This document shows, one piece after another, positions 26,285 to 37,378 of a stretch of DNA of 62,077 bases. The notes under the pieces were generated by a model that was not told where the DNA came from, searched no databases, and saw nothing but the letters and a program-made list of their open reading frames with translations. Origin of the DNA: Tistrella bauzanensis (GTDB taxonomy: Bacteria; Pseudomonadota; Alphaproteobacteria; Tistrellales; Tistrellaceae); the NCBI RefSeq assembly GCF_014636235.1, contig NZ_BMDZ01000034.1:1-62077 (forward strand), read 5' to 3'. The first letter of the stretch is position 1. Each line of letters starts with the position of its first letter. The position numbers were made by a program, and so were the translations under genes.

Positions 26285-27679
26285 GTGCACTATATCAGCA
26301 CCCGTGGCCGCGCGCCGCGGCTCGATTTCAGTGAGGTTCTGCTCGACGGCCTGGGCCGCGATGGCGGCCTGTACCTGCCTGAGACCTGGCCGCAGATCGA
26401 TGCCGACACCCTGCGGCGCTGGCGCGGTCTGAGCTATGCCGATCTCGCCAAGCGGATCATGCGGCTGTTTGTGGGCACGACCATCGCCGCCGCCGATCTG
26501 GACCGGATGATCGACGACACCTATCGCGGTTTCGATCATCGCGCGGTGGCGCCGCTGAAGCAGCTTGGACCCGATGAATGGGTGATGGAGCTGTTCCACG
26601 GCCCGACACTCGCCTTCAAGGATTTCGCCCTGCAATTGCTGGGCCGGCTGTTCGATCATGTGCTCGACCGCAGCGATCGCCGCGGCGTGATTCTGGGCGC
26701 CACCTCGGGCGATACCGGGTCGGCTGCGATCGAGGCCTGCCGCGATCGGGCGCGGCTGGACGTGTTCATCCTGCATCCGCTGGGCCGGACATCCGAGGTC
26801 CAGCGCCGGCAGATGACCACGGTGCTGTCGCCCAACATCCACAACATCGCCATCCAGGGCACGTTCGACGATGCCCAGGACATGGTGAAGGCGGCCTTCG
26901 GCGACGAAGGCTTCCGCGACACCGTGGGGCTGACCGCGATCAACTCGATCAACTGGGCGCGGATCGCGGCCCAGGTGGTCTATTATTTTCACGCCGGGCT
27001 GGCGCTGGGGGCGCCCGACCGGCCGATCGCCTTCTCGGTGCCGACCGGCAATTTCGGCGATGTCTATGCCGGCTATATCGCCGCCCGCATGGGCCTGCCG
27101 GTGGCGAAGCTGATCGTCGCCACCAATGAGAACGACATCCTGGCGCGATTCTTCCGCGATGGCGATTATTCCAGCGCCGGGGTGCGGCCGACACTCAGCC
27201 CGTCGATGGACATCCAGGTGGCGAGCAATTTCGAACGGCTGCTGTTCGATCTGAAGGGGCGTGACGGCGAGGCCACGGCCGCGGCGATCGCCACCTTCCG
27301 CGCCACCGGCCGGCTGCCGGTGACGCCGGCCGAGGTGGCCGAGGCGCAGGCGCTGTTCGATGCCGGCGCCGCCGACGACACCCGCACACTCAGCACCATC
27401 CGCACCGTGTTTGGCGAAACTGGCGAGATCCTGGACCCGCACACGGCGGTTGGTGTCGCGGTTGGCCGCGACCGCAAGCCTGCTGGCGTGCCGGTGGTGG
27501 TGCTGTCGACGGCCCATCCGGCCAAATTCCCCGATGCGGTGGAACGCGCGATCGGCCGCCGGCCGGCGCTGCCCGAACGCATGGCAGACCTGATGGAGCG
27601 GCCGGAGCGTTTCGAGACGCTGGAGGCTGACGTTTCGGGCCTGAAGTCCCATATCATGTCGCACCGCCGCAATGTCTGA
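26285..27679 (+). CDS. thrC: Threonine synthase
   Basis: A 464-residue PLP enzyme converting O-phosphohomoserine to threonine. It begins MHYISTRGRAPRLDFSEVLL, typical of the long (fungal/proteobacterial) form. The PLP lysine is about K112 in HGPTLAFKDFALQ, and the phosphate-binding GATSGDTGSAAIEA follows. The start is a GTG at 26285, fixed by the conserved N-terminus. The M16 protease gene follows after 66 bp, an arrangement common in alphaproteobacteria. No other thr genes are in the window. Confidence 0.96.
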   Translation: MHYISTRGRAPRLDFSEVLLDGLGRDGGLYLPETWPQIDADTLRRWRGLSYADLAKRIMRLFVGTTIAAADLDRMIDDTYRGFDHRAVAPLKQLGPDEWVMELFHGPTLAFKDFALQLLGRLFDHVLDRSDRRGVILGATSGDTGSAAIEACRDRARLDVFILHPLGRTSEVQRRQMTTVLSPNIHNIAIQGTFDDAQDMVKAAFGDEGFRDTVGLTAINSINWARIAAQVVYYFHAGLALGAPDRPIAFSVPTGNFGDVYAGYIAARMGLPVAKLIVATNENDILARFFRDGDYSSAGVRPTLSPSMDIQVASNFERLLFDLKGRDGEATAAAIATFRATGRLPVTPAEVAEAQALFDAGAADDTRTLSTIRTVFGETGEILDPHTAVGVAVGRDRKPAGVPVVVLSTAHPAKFPDAVERAIGRRPALPERMADLMERPERFETLEADVSGLKSHIMSHRRNV

Positions 27680-27745
27680 CGCCATGTCCGACGGCCGGCG
27701 GCCTCTTCGATCCGAGCGATCACCACAGGAGCACCAGACCCCATC

Positions 27746-29023
27746 ATGAGCCTCGACGGTTCCAGCATCCGCGTCACCACCCTGCCCAACGGCATGCGTG
27801 TCGCCACCGACAGCATGTCCCATGTCGAGACGGTGACCGTGGGGGTGTGGGTGCATGCCGGAACCCGGCACGAGCCCGCCGAGATCAACGGCGTCTCGCA
27901 TCTGCTGGAGCACATGGCCTTCAAGGGCACCGACCGGCGCACCGCCCAAGGCCTGGCCGAAGAGGTCGAGGCGGTGGGTGGCTATATGAACGCCTATACC
28001 TCACGCGAGCAGACGGTCTATTACCTGAAGCTGATGGCCGATGATCTGGCGCTGGGCGTCGATGTGCTGGCCGATATCCTGCAGCATTCGGTGTTCGACC
28101 CCGACGAGTTGGAACGCGAACGCTCGGTGGTGGTGCAGGAGATCCTGTCGGCCGATGACATGCCCGAGGATGTGGTGTTCGATCATTTCCAGGCCGCCGC
28201 CTATCCCGATCAGGGGCTGGGCCGGCCGATTCTGGGGCCGGTGGAGATCGTCCGCACCATGCCGCGTCAGGCGATCGCCGGCTATATGCGCCGGCAATAT
28301 GCCGCCGATCGCATGGTTCTGGCGGCGGCCGGCAAGGTCGATCACGACCGGCTGGTCGATCTGGCGACCCGGTTCTTCAATGCCCTGCCGCAGTCGGAAC
28401 CGCGCCTGACCGATCCGGCGGCCTATGTCGGCGGCGATCACCGGCGGCGTAAGGATCATCTGGGGCAGGTGCATCTGACCCTGGGCTTCCCCGGCATCGG
28501 CTATAATCACGACGATTATCATGCATCCCAGATGCTGGCGACCCTGCTTGGCGGGGGCATGTCGTCGCGGCTGTTCCAGGAGGTCCGCGAGAAGCGGGGC
28601 CTGTGCTACAACGTCTATGCCTTCGCGAGCCCGTTCGAGGATCATGGCCTGTTCGGCATCTATGTCGCGGCGGCTGAGGACGAGATCGGCGAGGCGATGC
28701 CGGTGATCGTGGATGAAACCCTGTCGGTGGCCGAGCGGGTGGGCGACGAGGAACTGCGCCGGTCGTTCGCCCAGTTGAAGGCCGGATTGCTGATGGGGCT
28801 TGAGAGCACCACCGCGCGGGCCGAGCGTCTGGCCCAGTCGCTGATCATCTATGGCCGGGCCCAGTCGGTGCGCGCGGCGGTGGCGGAGCTTGAGGCGGTG
28901 ACGCCGGCGCAGGTCTCGGCGCTGGCGGCGCGGCTGCTGGGGGCCGGCGCGCCGACCTTGGCGGCGCTGGGGCCGATCGCGCGGGTGCAGGATTATCAGG
29001 ATCTGTTGCGGCGGTTCAGCTGA
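27746..29023 (+). CDS. M16-family zinc protease (mitochondrial processing peptidase-like)
   Basis: A 425-residue pitrilysin-superfamily protease, very similar in layout to mitochondrial processing peptidase beta. The inverted zinc motif HLLEHMAFKGT (H52, E55, H56) lies near the N-terminus, followed by GGYMNAYTSREQTVYY and ERERSVVVQEI with the third ligand Glu. The C-terminal half has GGGMSSRLFQEVREKRGLCYNVYA, a substrate-binding region. It acts on peptides in the cytoplasm or periplasm; no signal peptide is seen. Downstream of thrC, upstream of the TusA-like gene. Confidence 0.93.
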   Translation: MSLDGSSIRVTTLPNGMRVATDSMSHVETVTVGVWVHAGTRHEPAEINGVSHLLEHMAFKGTDRRTAQGLAEEVEAVGGYMNAYTSREQTVYYLKLMADDLALGVDVLADILQHSVFDPDELERERSVVVQEILSADDMPEDVVFDHFQAAAYPDQGLGRPILGPVEIVRTMPRQAIAGYMRRQYAADRMVLAAAGKVDHDRLVDLATRFFNALPQSEPRLTDPAAYVGGDHRRRKDHLGQVHLTLGFPGIGYNHDDYHASQMLATLLGGGMSSRLFQEVREKRGLCYNVYAFASPFEDHGLFGIYVAAAEDEIGEAMPVIVDETLSVAERVGDEELRRSFAQLKAGLLMGLESTTARAERLAQSLIIYGRAQSVRAAVAELEAVTPAQVSALAARLLGAGAPTLAALGPIARVQDYQDLLRRFS

Positions 29024-29090
29024 CCGGCGGTTCGAGAGCCGGCGGTTCGACGGCCGGCGGCAGATGGCCAGGCGGGAGATGACCCACGAG

Positions 29091-29351
29091 ATGACCTCCG
29101 ACACGGATATCAGCGGAGAGATCGCCCAGGTGATCGACGCCGAGGGGCTGGTCTGCCCCTGGCCGGTGCTGCGGTTGAAAAAGGCGCTGAATGCGCTCAG
29201 GGCCGGTGCGGTGGTCGAGATCGTCGCCACGGATCCCGCCTCCTATATCGACATTCCGGGCTTTTGCGACACCGGCGGTCATGATTTGCTGTTGCAGCGT
29301 CGCGATGGCAACCGGTTTATCTATCGTGTCCGCAAGGGCGCGCATGCCTGA
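29091..29351 (+). CDS. TusA/SirA-family sulfur-carrier protein
   Basis: An 86-residue protein of the TusA (SirA/YeeD) fold. The hallmark LVCPWPVLRLKKAL carries the sulfur-accepting Cys22. The middle part (GAVVEIVATDPASYIDIPGFC) is typical, with a second Cys. Of the in-frame ATGs at 29064, 29079 and 29091, the last has GGGAG about 13 bases upstream and gives family length. It follows the M16 gene by about 67 bp. Persulfide transfer is known for the family; the partner here is unknown. Confidence 0.85.
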   Translation: MTSDTDISGEIAQVIDAEGLVCPWPVLRLKKALNALRAGAVVEIVATDPASYIDIPGFCDTGGHDLLLQRRDGNRFIYRVRKGAHA

Positions 29352-29401
29352 TCGACCAGCCGGTGGGCGACAGGGGACCAGTGGAGGCGGATCCACCTGA
29401 G

Positions 29402-30040
29402 ATGTGGCCTTTTCCATCGATGGATGGCGGCGACCGGCCGCGGATCGTGACCCCGCGCGTGATCATGCGCCCGGCGCGCCTGGCCGATTACCAGGCCTGG
29501 GCGGATGTGCGCGGCACGTCGCGGGATTTTCTGGAGCGGTGGGAACCGTCCTGGGGCAATGATCCGCTCAGCCGCAGCAGCTATCGCCGCCGTGTCGGCC
29601 ATTATCGGATGATCGCCCGGCGCGGGGTGGGGCTGGCCTTCCACATCTTCGCCCGCGATCGCGATGTCGCCTCGGCCCAGAACGGATTGATCGGCGGGCT
29701 GACGCTCAACAACATCCGCTATGGCGTGGTCCAGTCGTGCAATGTCGGCTATTGGCTGGCCGAACCGCATGCCCGTCAGGGCTATATGACCGAGGCGCTG
29801 GGCGGTGCCGCCGATTTCGTGTTCACCACGCTGGGCCTGCACCGGCTGGAAGCCGCCTGCCTGCCGGAAAACCACCGCAGCATCGGTCTGCTGGAAAAGC
29901 TGGGCTTCGAGGCGGAAGGCCGTGCCCGCGAATATCTGCTGATCAACGGCCGCTGGACCGACCACCGCCTGTTCGGCCTGATCGCCACCGACTGGCGCCG
30001 CAACCGCCCCGTGCCGGCGGCGACGATCGACGCGGGCTGA
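29402..30040 (+). CDS. GNAT acetyltransferase, RimJ/RimL type
   Basis: A 212-residue GNAT protein of the RimJ/RimL ribosomal-protein N-acetyltransferase group. It has VIMRPARLADYQAWADVR near the N-terminus, the central strand NVGYWLAEPHARQGYMTEAL (acetyl-CoA binding), and LHRLEAACLPENHRSIGLLEKLGFEAEG, which is highly typical. The substrate is probably an N-terminal amino group of a protein. The ATG at 29402 is chosen over GTG codons upstream; no strong ribosome-binding site decides it. Confidence 0.88.
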   Translation: MWPFPSMDGGDRPRIVTPRVIMRPARLADYQAWADVRGTSRDFLERWEPSWGNDPLSRSSYRRRVGHYRMIARRGVGLAFHIFARDRDVASAQNGLIGGLTLNNIRYGVVQSCNVGYWLAEPHARQGYMTEALGGAADFVFTTLGLHRLEAACLPENHRSIGLLEKLGFEAEGRAREYLLINGRWTDHRLFGLIATDWRRNRPVPAATIDAG

Positions 30041-30130
30041 CCTCGCCTATCGGCCGGCATCTCTGCTACCCTTACGCTCAACCATCCGGCGATCGCGGCC
30101 CGGATCGATGACGATGAAGGGAGCCTGGTG

Positions 30131-30979
30131 ATGACCCCCGACGATCGACGTGATGATGGCCCCGGGGCCGCCCGCTCAGACCGTAGGCCGGTCATCGTCT
30201 ATCCGCGCGACGCCTTGCCCCGCCCGGATATGGCGGCGCTTCAGGCCGCACGCACGGGCATGGTCAAGATCGATGAGCTGATCGTGCCGCCGCGCGATGG
30301 CCGGGCCTTCCGGGTGCCCCGCGGTCATGTCTTCCGCATCGTCAGCATCGATGGCCCGCAGGTCGGCGACCTCAATCTCTGGAACGCCCACGACCTGTCC
30401 GAGCGCTTCTTCAGCGGCAAGACCCGGGCGCTGCACGCAACGCATGTCACCACCGGCGACCGGCTGTGGAGTTCGCTGCCCTCGCTCCGGCCGATGGCGA
30501 CGATCAGTCACGACACGCTCGGCTGGTATGGCTGGGACGAGGATGGCGGCGGCATCCACGACGTGATCGGCACCCGCTGCGATCCCTATACCAACCGCCT
30601 GCTGTCTGGCGGCGACTATCACCAGTGCTGTCATTCGAACCTGTGCCGGGCCTTGTCGGCGGCAACCGGCCTGACGCCGCGCGCGGCGGAGCCCCATGTC
30701 CACGATGTGCTCAACGTCTTCATGTGCACCGGCTTCACCCGCGACAGCCATCAGTATTTCATGAAGGCCAGCCCGGTCCGGCCGGGGGATTTTCTGGAAC
30801 TGTTCGCCGAAATCGATCTGCTGGCGGCGCTGTCCGCCTGTCCGGGCGGCGATTGCAGCGCCACTCATTCCAGCGACACGGCGCCCTGTTTCCCGCTCAA
30901 GGTCGAGATCTTCCGCCCCGCGCCGGGTGTGCTGGACGGCTGGTCCTGGCCCGCGCCCAACGGCTATTCCGGGCTCTGA
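30131..30979 (+). CDS. DUF1989 (urea-carboxylase-associated) family protein
   Basis: A 282-residue protein of the DUF1989 family. Family stretches are FRIVSIDGPQVGDLNLWNAH, TISHDTLGWYGWDEDGGGIH and GGDYHQCCHSNLCRAL, whose Cys/His residues are likely metal ligands. Members beside urea or guanidine carboxylase genes act in nitrogen catabolism (carboxyguanidine deiminase subunits). Here the gene is alone, with neither a carboxylase nor a second DUF1989 subunit nearby, so its substrate is open. A GTG at 30128 directly precedes the ATG. Confidence 0.82.
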   Translation: MTPDDRRDDGPGAARSDRRPVIVYPRDALPRPDMAALQAARTGMVKIDELIVPPRDGRAFRVPRGHVFRIVSIDGPQVGDLNLWNAHDLSERFFSGKTRALHATHVTTGDRLWSSLPSLRPMATISHDTLGWYGWDEDGGGIHDVIGTRCDPYTNRLLSGGDYHQCCHSNLCRALSAATGLTPRAAEPHVHDVLNVFMCTGFTRDSHQYFMKASPVRPGDFLELFAEIDLLAALSACPGGDCSATHSSDTAPCFPLKVEIFRPAPGVLDGWSWPAPNGYSGL

Positions 30980-31002
30980 CCGCAGGCGTCAGTGGGTGCC
31001 GG

Positions 31003-31239
31003 TCACGCCCTGAGCCAGCCTTCGAGCCTGGTGGCATCCGGCAGGCCGCCCGCATGGACGAGCTTGCCGTCAACCGAGATGCCAGGCGTGGACATGACGC
31101 CGGCCATGGCGATGGATTTTGCATCGGTGATCTTTTCCACAGCGACCTCGATGCCGATCTTTGCTGCTGCCGCCTTGACCATGGCTTCGGTGGCGTCACA
31201 GCGCTTGCAGCCGGGACCGTAGACTTTGACGGTCTTCAT
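31003..31239 (-). CDS. Small thioredoxin-like redox protein (CxxC)
   Basis: A 78-residue thioredoxin-fold mini-protein beginning MKTVKVYGPGCKRCDATEAM, with the redox Cys pair at 11 and 14. The cis-proline loop is MSTPGISVDG, followed by GGLPDATRLEGWL. This is the 'redox-active disulfide protein 2' type commonly encoded after DUF318 permeases. It starts 19 bp after the permease stop on the same strand, so the two form one operon. Base composition is a little lower in GC than the surroundings. Confidence 0.88.
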   Translation of the reverse strand: MKTVKVYGPGCKRCDATEAMVKAAAAKIGIEVAVEKITDAKSIAMAGVMSTPGISVDGKLVHAGGLPDATRLEGWLRA

Positions 31240-31258
31240 GGGTGTGTCCTTGTGGATG

Positions 31259-32323
31259 TCAGAAGATGAGGTTGAAGAGGAAGCCGACGGCAAGAATGCC
31301 GCCTGCCACAACGCCGATGAAGACGGCGATCAGGCGCAGGGTCAGCACCTGCTTGAGGATGACCATCTCCGGCAGGCTGAGGGCAATGACGCTCATCATG
31401 AAGGCGAGGACAGTGCCAAGTGCGGCACCCTTGCCCAATAGCGCCTCGACGATGGGGATCACGCCCGCGGCATTGGTGTACATCGGGATCCCCATGGCCA
31501 CCGCCACCGGGACGGACCACCAGGCGTCCGCCCCCATGATGCGCACCATCAGATCCTCGGGCACATAGCCGTGGATCAGCGCGCCCATGCCGATGCCAAG
31601 GATGATCCAGATCCAGACCTTGCCGAAAATTTCGCGCACCGCCGCGATGCCGAGGCGATAGCGGCCTGCCATCGTCAGGCGTTCATCGTCGACACCAACG
31701 GGGGCATCGGCGCCCGAGTGTATGTCGCGCACCCAATCCTGAAGCCAGCCTTCCAGCCGGAGCTTGCCGATGATGAAGCCTGCCACGATGGCAATCCCGA
31801 GCCCGAACGCCAGATAGGTCGCCGCCACCTGCCACCCTACGAGACCGAAGAGCAGCACCAGTGCCACCTCGTTCACCATCGGCGCGGCGATCAGGAATGA
31901 AAAGGTCACGCCAAGCGGCACGCCCGCCGACACGAAACCGATGAACAGCGGAACAGCCGAACAGGAGCAGAAGGGCGTCACGACGCCCAGACTGGCCGAC
32001 AGCACATTGCCGACCCCTTCACGCTTGCCTGACAAGAGAGCACGGGTCTTTTCCGGGGAAAACCAGCTGCGCACCACGCCCATCGCGAAGACGATGAGCG
32101 TGAGCAACATCATGACCTTGGGCACATCGTAGAAGAAGAAGGCGATTGCGTCGCCAGTGTGGCTATGCCGGTCGACCGGAAACAGGGCGGTGACCCACTC
32201 CGAAAACGGGATCAATTGACGGTAGATCACATACCAGGCCGCGACAAAGCCGATGACGGCAATGTGCCAGATCCAGTCCGGGCGAGGCTGCCGCGACATC
32301 TCGACATCGGCATGCATGGTCAT
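31259..32323 (-). CDS. DUF318/ArsP-type permease
   Basis: A 354-residue membrane protein of the YraQ/ArsP (DUF318) permease family, with about eight helices in two clusters split by a hydrophilic loop (about residues 190-215). The signature VVTPFCSCSAVPLFIGF with its Cys pair is present, followed by GVPLGVTFSFLIAAPMVNEV. ArsP members export trivalent organoarsenicals, but other members have unknown substrates. The ATG at 32323 has AAGGAAAG just upstream. It is paired with a thioredoxin-like gene; an FNR-type palindrome lies about 170 bp upstream. Confidence 0.88.
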   Translation of the reverse strand: MTMHADVEMSRQPRPDWIWHIAVIGFVAAWYVIYRQLIPFSEWVTALFPVDRHSHTGDAIAFFFYDVPKVMMLLTLIVFAMGVVRSWFSPEKTRALLSGKREGVGNVLSASLGVVTPFCSCSAVPLFIGFVSAGVPLGVTFSFLIAAPMVNEVALVLLFGLVGWQVAATYLAFGLGIAIVAGFIIGKLRLEGWLQDWVRDIHSGADAPVGVDDERLTMAGRYRLGIAAVREIFGKVWIWIILGIGMGALIHGYVPEDLMVRIMGADAWWSVPVAVAMGIPMYTNAAGVIPIVEALLGKGAALGTVLAFMMSVIALSLPEMVILKQVLTLRLIAVFIGVVAGGILAVGFLFNLIF

Positions 32324-32492
32324 GCGGCTTTCCTTGTCGATGAGGTCTCCGCGGTCAGCACCGCATCGACGATGTCGAGACTTCCGGGGCGTGGTCCGGC
32401 TTGCGGCGATAGCGCGCGCCGTGTTCGTCACGCCTGTTCTTCAGGACATCCGGCAATGCCGAATAGCTTGTGCGGGCCGGCGCATATGCACA

Positions 32493-32506
32493 TTGATCCG
32501 GATCAA
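32493..32506. promoter_or_regulatory. FNR/FixK/DNR-type binding site
   Basis: TTGATCCGGATCAA is a perfect match to the FNR-family consensus TTGAT-N4-ATCAA. It lies between the permease gene (start 32323, minus) and the kdp microprotein (start 32693, plus). A loosely TATTCG-like -10 some 27 bases downstream on the minus strand slightly favours control of the permease-redoxin operon, meaning induction at low oxygen. Confidence 0.6.
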
Positions 32507-32692
32507 ATCTGGCACTCCGACAGGCCTCGCCTGCCGCACCGGCTATCGCGGATTGGTCAGCCGGTCTTTGACGCCGCCTTTACGCCCGCCCGCCGCCATC
32601 GCCATCGCGGCTTTACGGGTGGTTGCGGGATGCTGCTCGTCATCCGGGGGATGGCTGCCGCCGTCCCCCGCCGATGAACCGGAGTGGCGGAG

Positions 32693-32776
32693 ATGATGGA
32701 TATTCTGATGCTGGGGCTGGGAACCGCGCTGTTCGGGCTGGCGGCCCTGACCGCGCTTGGGCTGGCGCGGTTATGA
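32693..32776 (+). CDS. 27-residue membrane microprotein ahead of kdpF
   Basis: A frame encoding MMDILMLGLGTALFGLAALT followed by ALGLARL: one hydrophobic helix with a short acidic N-terminus and an Arg near the C-terminus. Its TGA overlaps the kdpF start (ATGA), showing coupling to the kdp operon. GGCGGAG lies just upstream of the ATG. From memory, similar tiny frames of the pattern MxDxxxLxLGxxxFxLxxxY...xRL precede kdpF in other proteobacteria and are usually unannotated. It may be an extra small subunit or a leader peptide. Confidence 0.6.
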   Translation: MMDILMLGLGTALFGLAALTALGLARL

Positions 32777-32913
32777 CCGCCGCCAGCATGGGCGCCGGTC
32801 TGGCGATGGCCGGTCTGGCGATGGTCGATCTGGTCGGGCTGGTGCTGGGCGGGGCGGTCGTGGCGGCACTTGCGGTGTATCTGGTGGTGGTTCTGGTCCA
32901 TCCCGACCGCTGA
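32773..32913 (+). CDS. kdpF: K+-transporting ATPase small subunit KdpF
   Basis: A 46-residue single-helix protein. The C-terminal part (GGAVVAALAVYLVVVLVHPDR) matches the KdpF pattern of one transmembrane helix ending in a 'P-x-R/E-R'-like motif. KdpF stabilises the KdpABC complex. The N-terminus is longer than in E. coli KdpF (29 residues); an internal ATG (MVDLVGLVLGG) may be the true start. It overlaps the upstream microprotein by four bases and lies 52 bp before kdpA. Confidence 0.78.
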   Translation: MTAASMGAGLAMAGLAMVDLVGLVLGGAVVAALAVYLVVVLVHPDR

Positions 32914-32965
32914 CCCGACCGCCTGGCGGCGCCCTGAGAGGCGCCGGAGATGAGGTTTTTCATCC

Positions 32966-34678
<1,713 letters not shown>

Positions 34679-34693
34679 CGGAAAGATGGGCCG

Positions 34694-36763
34694 ATGAGGA
34701 CGTCCGAAGATATCCGCCTGACCGACCCGGCGCTGCTGGGCCGTGCCGTGGCGCTGGCCTTCGCCAAATTCCACCCCCGCAGCCTTGCGACCAACCCGGT
34801 GACGCTGACCACCGCCGCGGTCTCGGTGGTGGCGACCATCCTGGCCGCGATCGAGATCGGACGCGGCGGGCCGCACGGGCTGGTGCTGGGCCAGATCTGC
34901 CTGTGGCTGTGGGCGACGGTGCTGTTCGGCAACATCGCCGAAGCCCTGGCCGAAGGCCGCGGCCGGGCGCGCGCCGACAGCCTGCGCGCCACCCAGTCCG
35001 AAACCCGTGCCCGCCTGCTCACCGGGCCGGCGGTGCCGCCATCGGGCCGCACCCATGAATGGCGCGAGGTTTCATCACGTGACCTTGGCGTCGATGATCT
35101 GGTGCTGGTGCGGGTGGGCGATCTGGTGCCCGCCGATGGTGAGGTGGTGGCCGGGATCGCCTCGATCGACGAGAGCGCGATCACCGGGGAAAGCGCGCCG
35201 GTGATCCGCGAAAGCGGCGGCGACCGGTCGGCCGTCACCGGTGGCACCCGGGTGGTGTCGGATCAGATCGTGATGCGGGTGACCCGCCAGCCGGGCGACA
35301 GCTTCCTTGACCGGATGATCGGTCTGGTCGAGGGCGCGCGCCGGCGCAAGACCCCGAACGAGATCGCGCTGACCATTCTGCTGGTGTCGCTGACCCTGAT
35401 CTTCCTGCTGGTGGTGGTGGCGCTGGAAGCCTTTGCCAGCTGGTCGGGCACGCTGATCCCGGTCGGCTTTCTGATCGCCCTGCTGGTGACGCTGATCCCG
35501 ACCACGATCAGCGCTCTGCTGTCGGCGATCGGCATTGCCGGCATGGACCGGCTGGTGCGCGCCGGCGTGATCGCCCGGTCGGGCCGCGCCGTGGAAGCGG
35601 CGGGCGATGTCGACGTGCTGCTGCTGGACAAGACCGGCACCATCACCTTCGGCAACCGCATGGCCGACGCCTTCCTGCCGGCGCCGGGCGTGTCGGAGAG
35701 GGCGCTGGCCGAGACGGCGGCCCTGGCGAGCCTGGGCGACGAGACCCCGGAAGGCCGCTCGATCCTGGATCTGGCGACGCGCCGCTTCGGCTTCGCGGCC
35801 GATCGCGATGGCGAGGGGCGCGCCTTGGGCGTGTCGCGCATGGTGCCGTTCTCGGCCCAGACCCGCATATCGGGCGTCGACCTTGCCGATGGCCGGGTGA
35901 TCCGCAAAGGCGCTGCCGATGCGATTCTGCGTCATGTGCCGGGCGGCGCGCCGGCGGCGCTGGCCCAGGCGGTGGATCAGGTGGCGCGCGGCGGCGGCAC
36001 GCCGCTGGTGGTGACCGATGGTGACCGGCCCCTGGGGGTGATCCACCTGAAGGACATCATCAAGCCGGGCATCCGCGAGCGCTTTGCCGAACTGCGCCGC
36101 ATGGGCATCCGCACGGTGATGGTGACCGGCGACAACCCGCTCACAGCGGCCGCGATCGCCGCCGAGGCGGGCGTGGACGACGTGCTGGCCGAGGCCACCC
36201 CCGAACGCAAGCTGGAACTGATCCGCGCCGAGCAGGCCGAAGGCCGGATGGTCGCCATGTGCGGCGACGGCACCAACGACGCGCCGGCGCTGGCTCAGGC
36301 CGATGTCGGCGTGGCGATGAACGAGGGCACGGCCGCCGCCAAGGAGGCCGCCAATCTGATCGACCTCGACAGCGACCCGACCAAGCTGATCGAGGTGGTG
36401 ATGGTGGGCAAGCAGTTGCTGGTCAGCCGTGGCGCGCTCACCACGTTTTCGATCGCCAATGACGTGGCCAAATATTTCGCCATCGTGCCGGCGCTGTTCG
36501 CAGGGGTTTATCCGGCGCTGGGGGCGCTCGACATCATGGATCTGGCAAGCCCTGAAAGCGCGATCCTGTCGGCGGTGATCTTCAATGCCCTGGTGATCCT
36601 GGCGCTGGTGCCGCTGGCGCTGCGCGGGGTGGCGGCGCGCGCCGCATCGGCGGCGGCTCTGCTGCGGCGCAATCTGCTGATTTATGGTCTGGGCGGGCTG
36701 GTGGCGCCGTTCATCGGCATCAAGCTGATCGATCTTGCCATAACCGGCCTCGGGCTGGTCTGA
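34694..36763 (+). CDS. kdpB: K+-transporting ATPase subunit B (P-type ATPase)
   Basis: A 689-residue catalytic P-type ATPase subunit of Kdp. The phosphorylation motif [13 protein letters not shown] places the Asp at residue 312 (E. coli D307). The actuator motif [11 protein letters not shown] and hinge motif [18 protein letters not shown] are present. Membrane helices flank the cytoplasmic domains. ATP hydrolysis drives K+ uptake through KdpA. Start ATG 34694, with GGAAAG upstream. kdpC follows after 12 bp. Confidence 0.97.
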   Translation: MRTSEDIRLTDPALLGRAVALAFAKFHPRSLATNPVTLTTAAVSVVATILAAIEIGRGGPHGLVLGQICLWLWATVLFGNIAEALAEGRGRARADSLRATQSETRARLLTGPAVPPSGRTHEWREVSSRDLGVDDLVLVRVGDLVPADGEVVAGIASIDESAITGESAPVIRESGGDRSAVTGGTRVVSDQIVMRVTRQPGDSFLDRMIGLVEGARRRKTPNEIALTILLVSLTLIFLLVVVALEAFASWSGTLIPVGFLIALLVTLIPTTISALLSAIGIAGMDRLVRAGVIARSGRAVEAAGDVDVLLLDKTGTITFGNRMADAFLPAPGVSERALAETAALASLGDETPEGRSILDLATRRFGFAADRDGEGRALGVSRMVPFSAQTRISGVDLADGRVIRKGAADAILRHVPGGAPAALAQAVDQVARGGGTPLVVTDGDRPLGVIHLKDIIKPGIRERFAELRRMGIRTVMVTGDNPLTAAAIAAEAGVDDVLAEATPERKLELIRAEQAEGRMVAMCGDGTNDAPALAQADVGVAMNEGTAAAKEAANLIDLDSDPTKLIEVVMVGKQLLVSRGALTTFSIANDVAKYFAIVPALFAGVYPALGALDIMDLASPESAILSAVIFNALVILALVPLALRGVAARAASAAALLRRNLLIYGLGGLVAPFIGIKLIDLAITGLGLV

Positions 36764-36775
36764 GGGGATAAGGAC

Positions 36776-37378
36776 ATGAAGACCATGATCCGTAGCATCC
36801 GCCGCGCGGCGGTGCCGCTGCTGGTGTTCTCGGGGCTGCTGGGCCTCGCCTATCCGCTGGCGATGACCGGGGTTGCGGCCGTGGTGGCACCCGATGCCGC
36901 CGGTGGCCGGCCGGTCGTCGACGATCAGGGCCGGGTGATCGGCGCGGCGCTGGTCGGGCAGCGCTTTACCGGGCCGGGCTATATCCATGGCCGGCCATCG
37001 GCTACCGATTATGGCGCGCTGCCTGGCGGCGCCTCCAATCTCGGGCCGAGCTCGGCCGTGCTGGCCGACGACGTCGCGGCGCGGGTGCGGGCGCTGCGCC
37101 AGGATGGCGGCGCGGCACCGGCCGCCGGGCTGCCCGCCGATCTGGTCACCGCATCGGGCTCGGGGCTCGATCCCGACATCTCGCTTGCGGCGGCGCGGAT
37201 GCAGGTGGCGCGGGTGGCCGCCGCCCGCGGGCTGGAACCGGCCGTGGTCGCCCGGCTGGTCGAGGCCCATGTGACGCCGCCGGTCCTGGGCGTGCTGGGC
37301 GAGGCGCGGGTGAACGTTCTGGCCCTGAACATGGCGCTGGACGCGGCATCGCCAGCCAAGGCACGCTCGGCACCATGA
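36776..37378 (+). CDS. kdpC: K+-transporting ATPase subunit C
   Basis: A 200-residue subunit with one N-terminal membrane helix (VPLLVFSGLLGLAYPLAMTG) and a periplasmic domain. Family motifs are FTGPGYIHGRPSATDY and SNLGPSSAVL, then SGSGLDPDISLAAA. KdpC stabilises the complex and raises substrate affinity. Its stop overlaps the kdpD start (ATGA), so pump and sensor genes are translationally linked. Confidence 0.96.
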   Translation: MKTMIRSIRRAAVPLLVFSGLLGLAYPLAMTGVAAVVAPDAAGGRPVVDDQGRVIGAALVGQRFTGPGYIHGRPSATDYGALPGGASNLGPSSAVLADDVAARVRALRQDGGAAPAAGLPADLVTASGSGLDPDISLAAARMQVARVAAARGLEPAVVARLVEAHVTPPVLGVLGEARVNVLALNMALDAASPAKARSAP

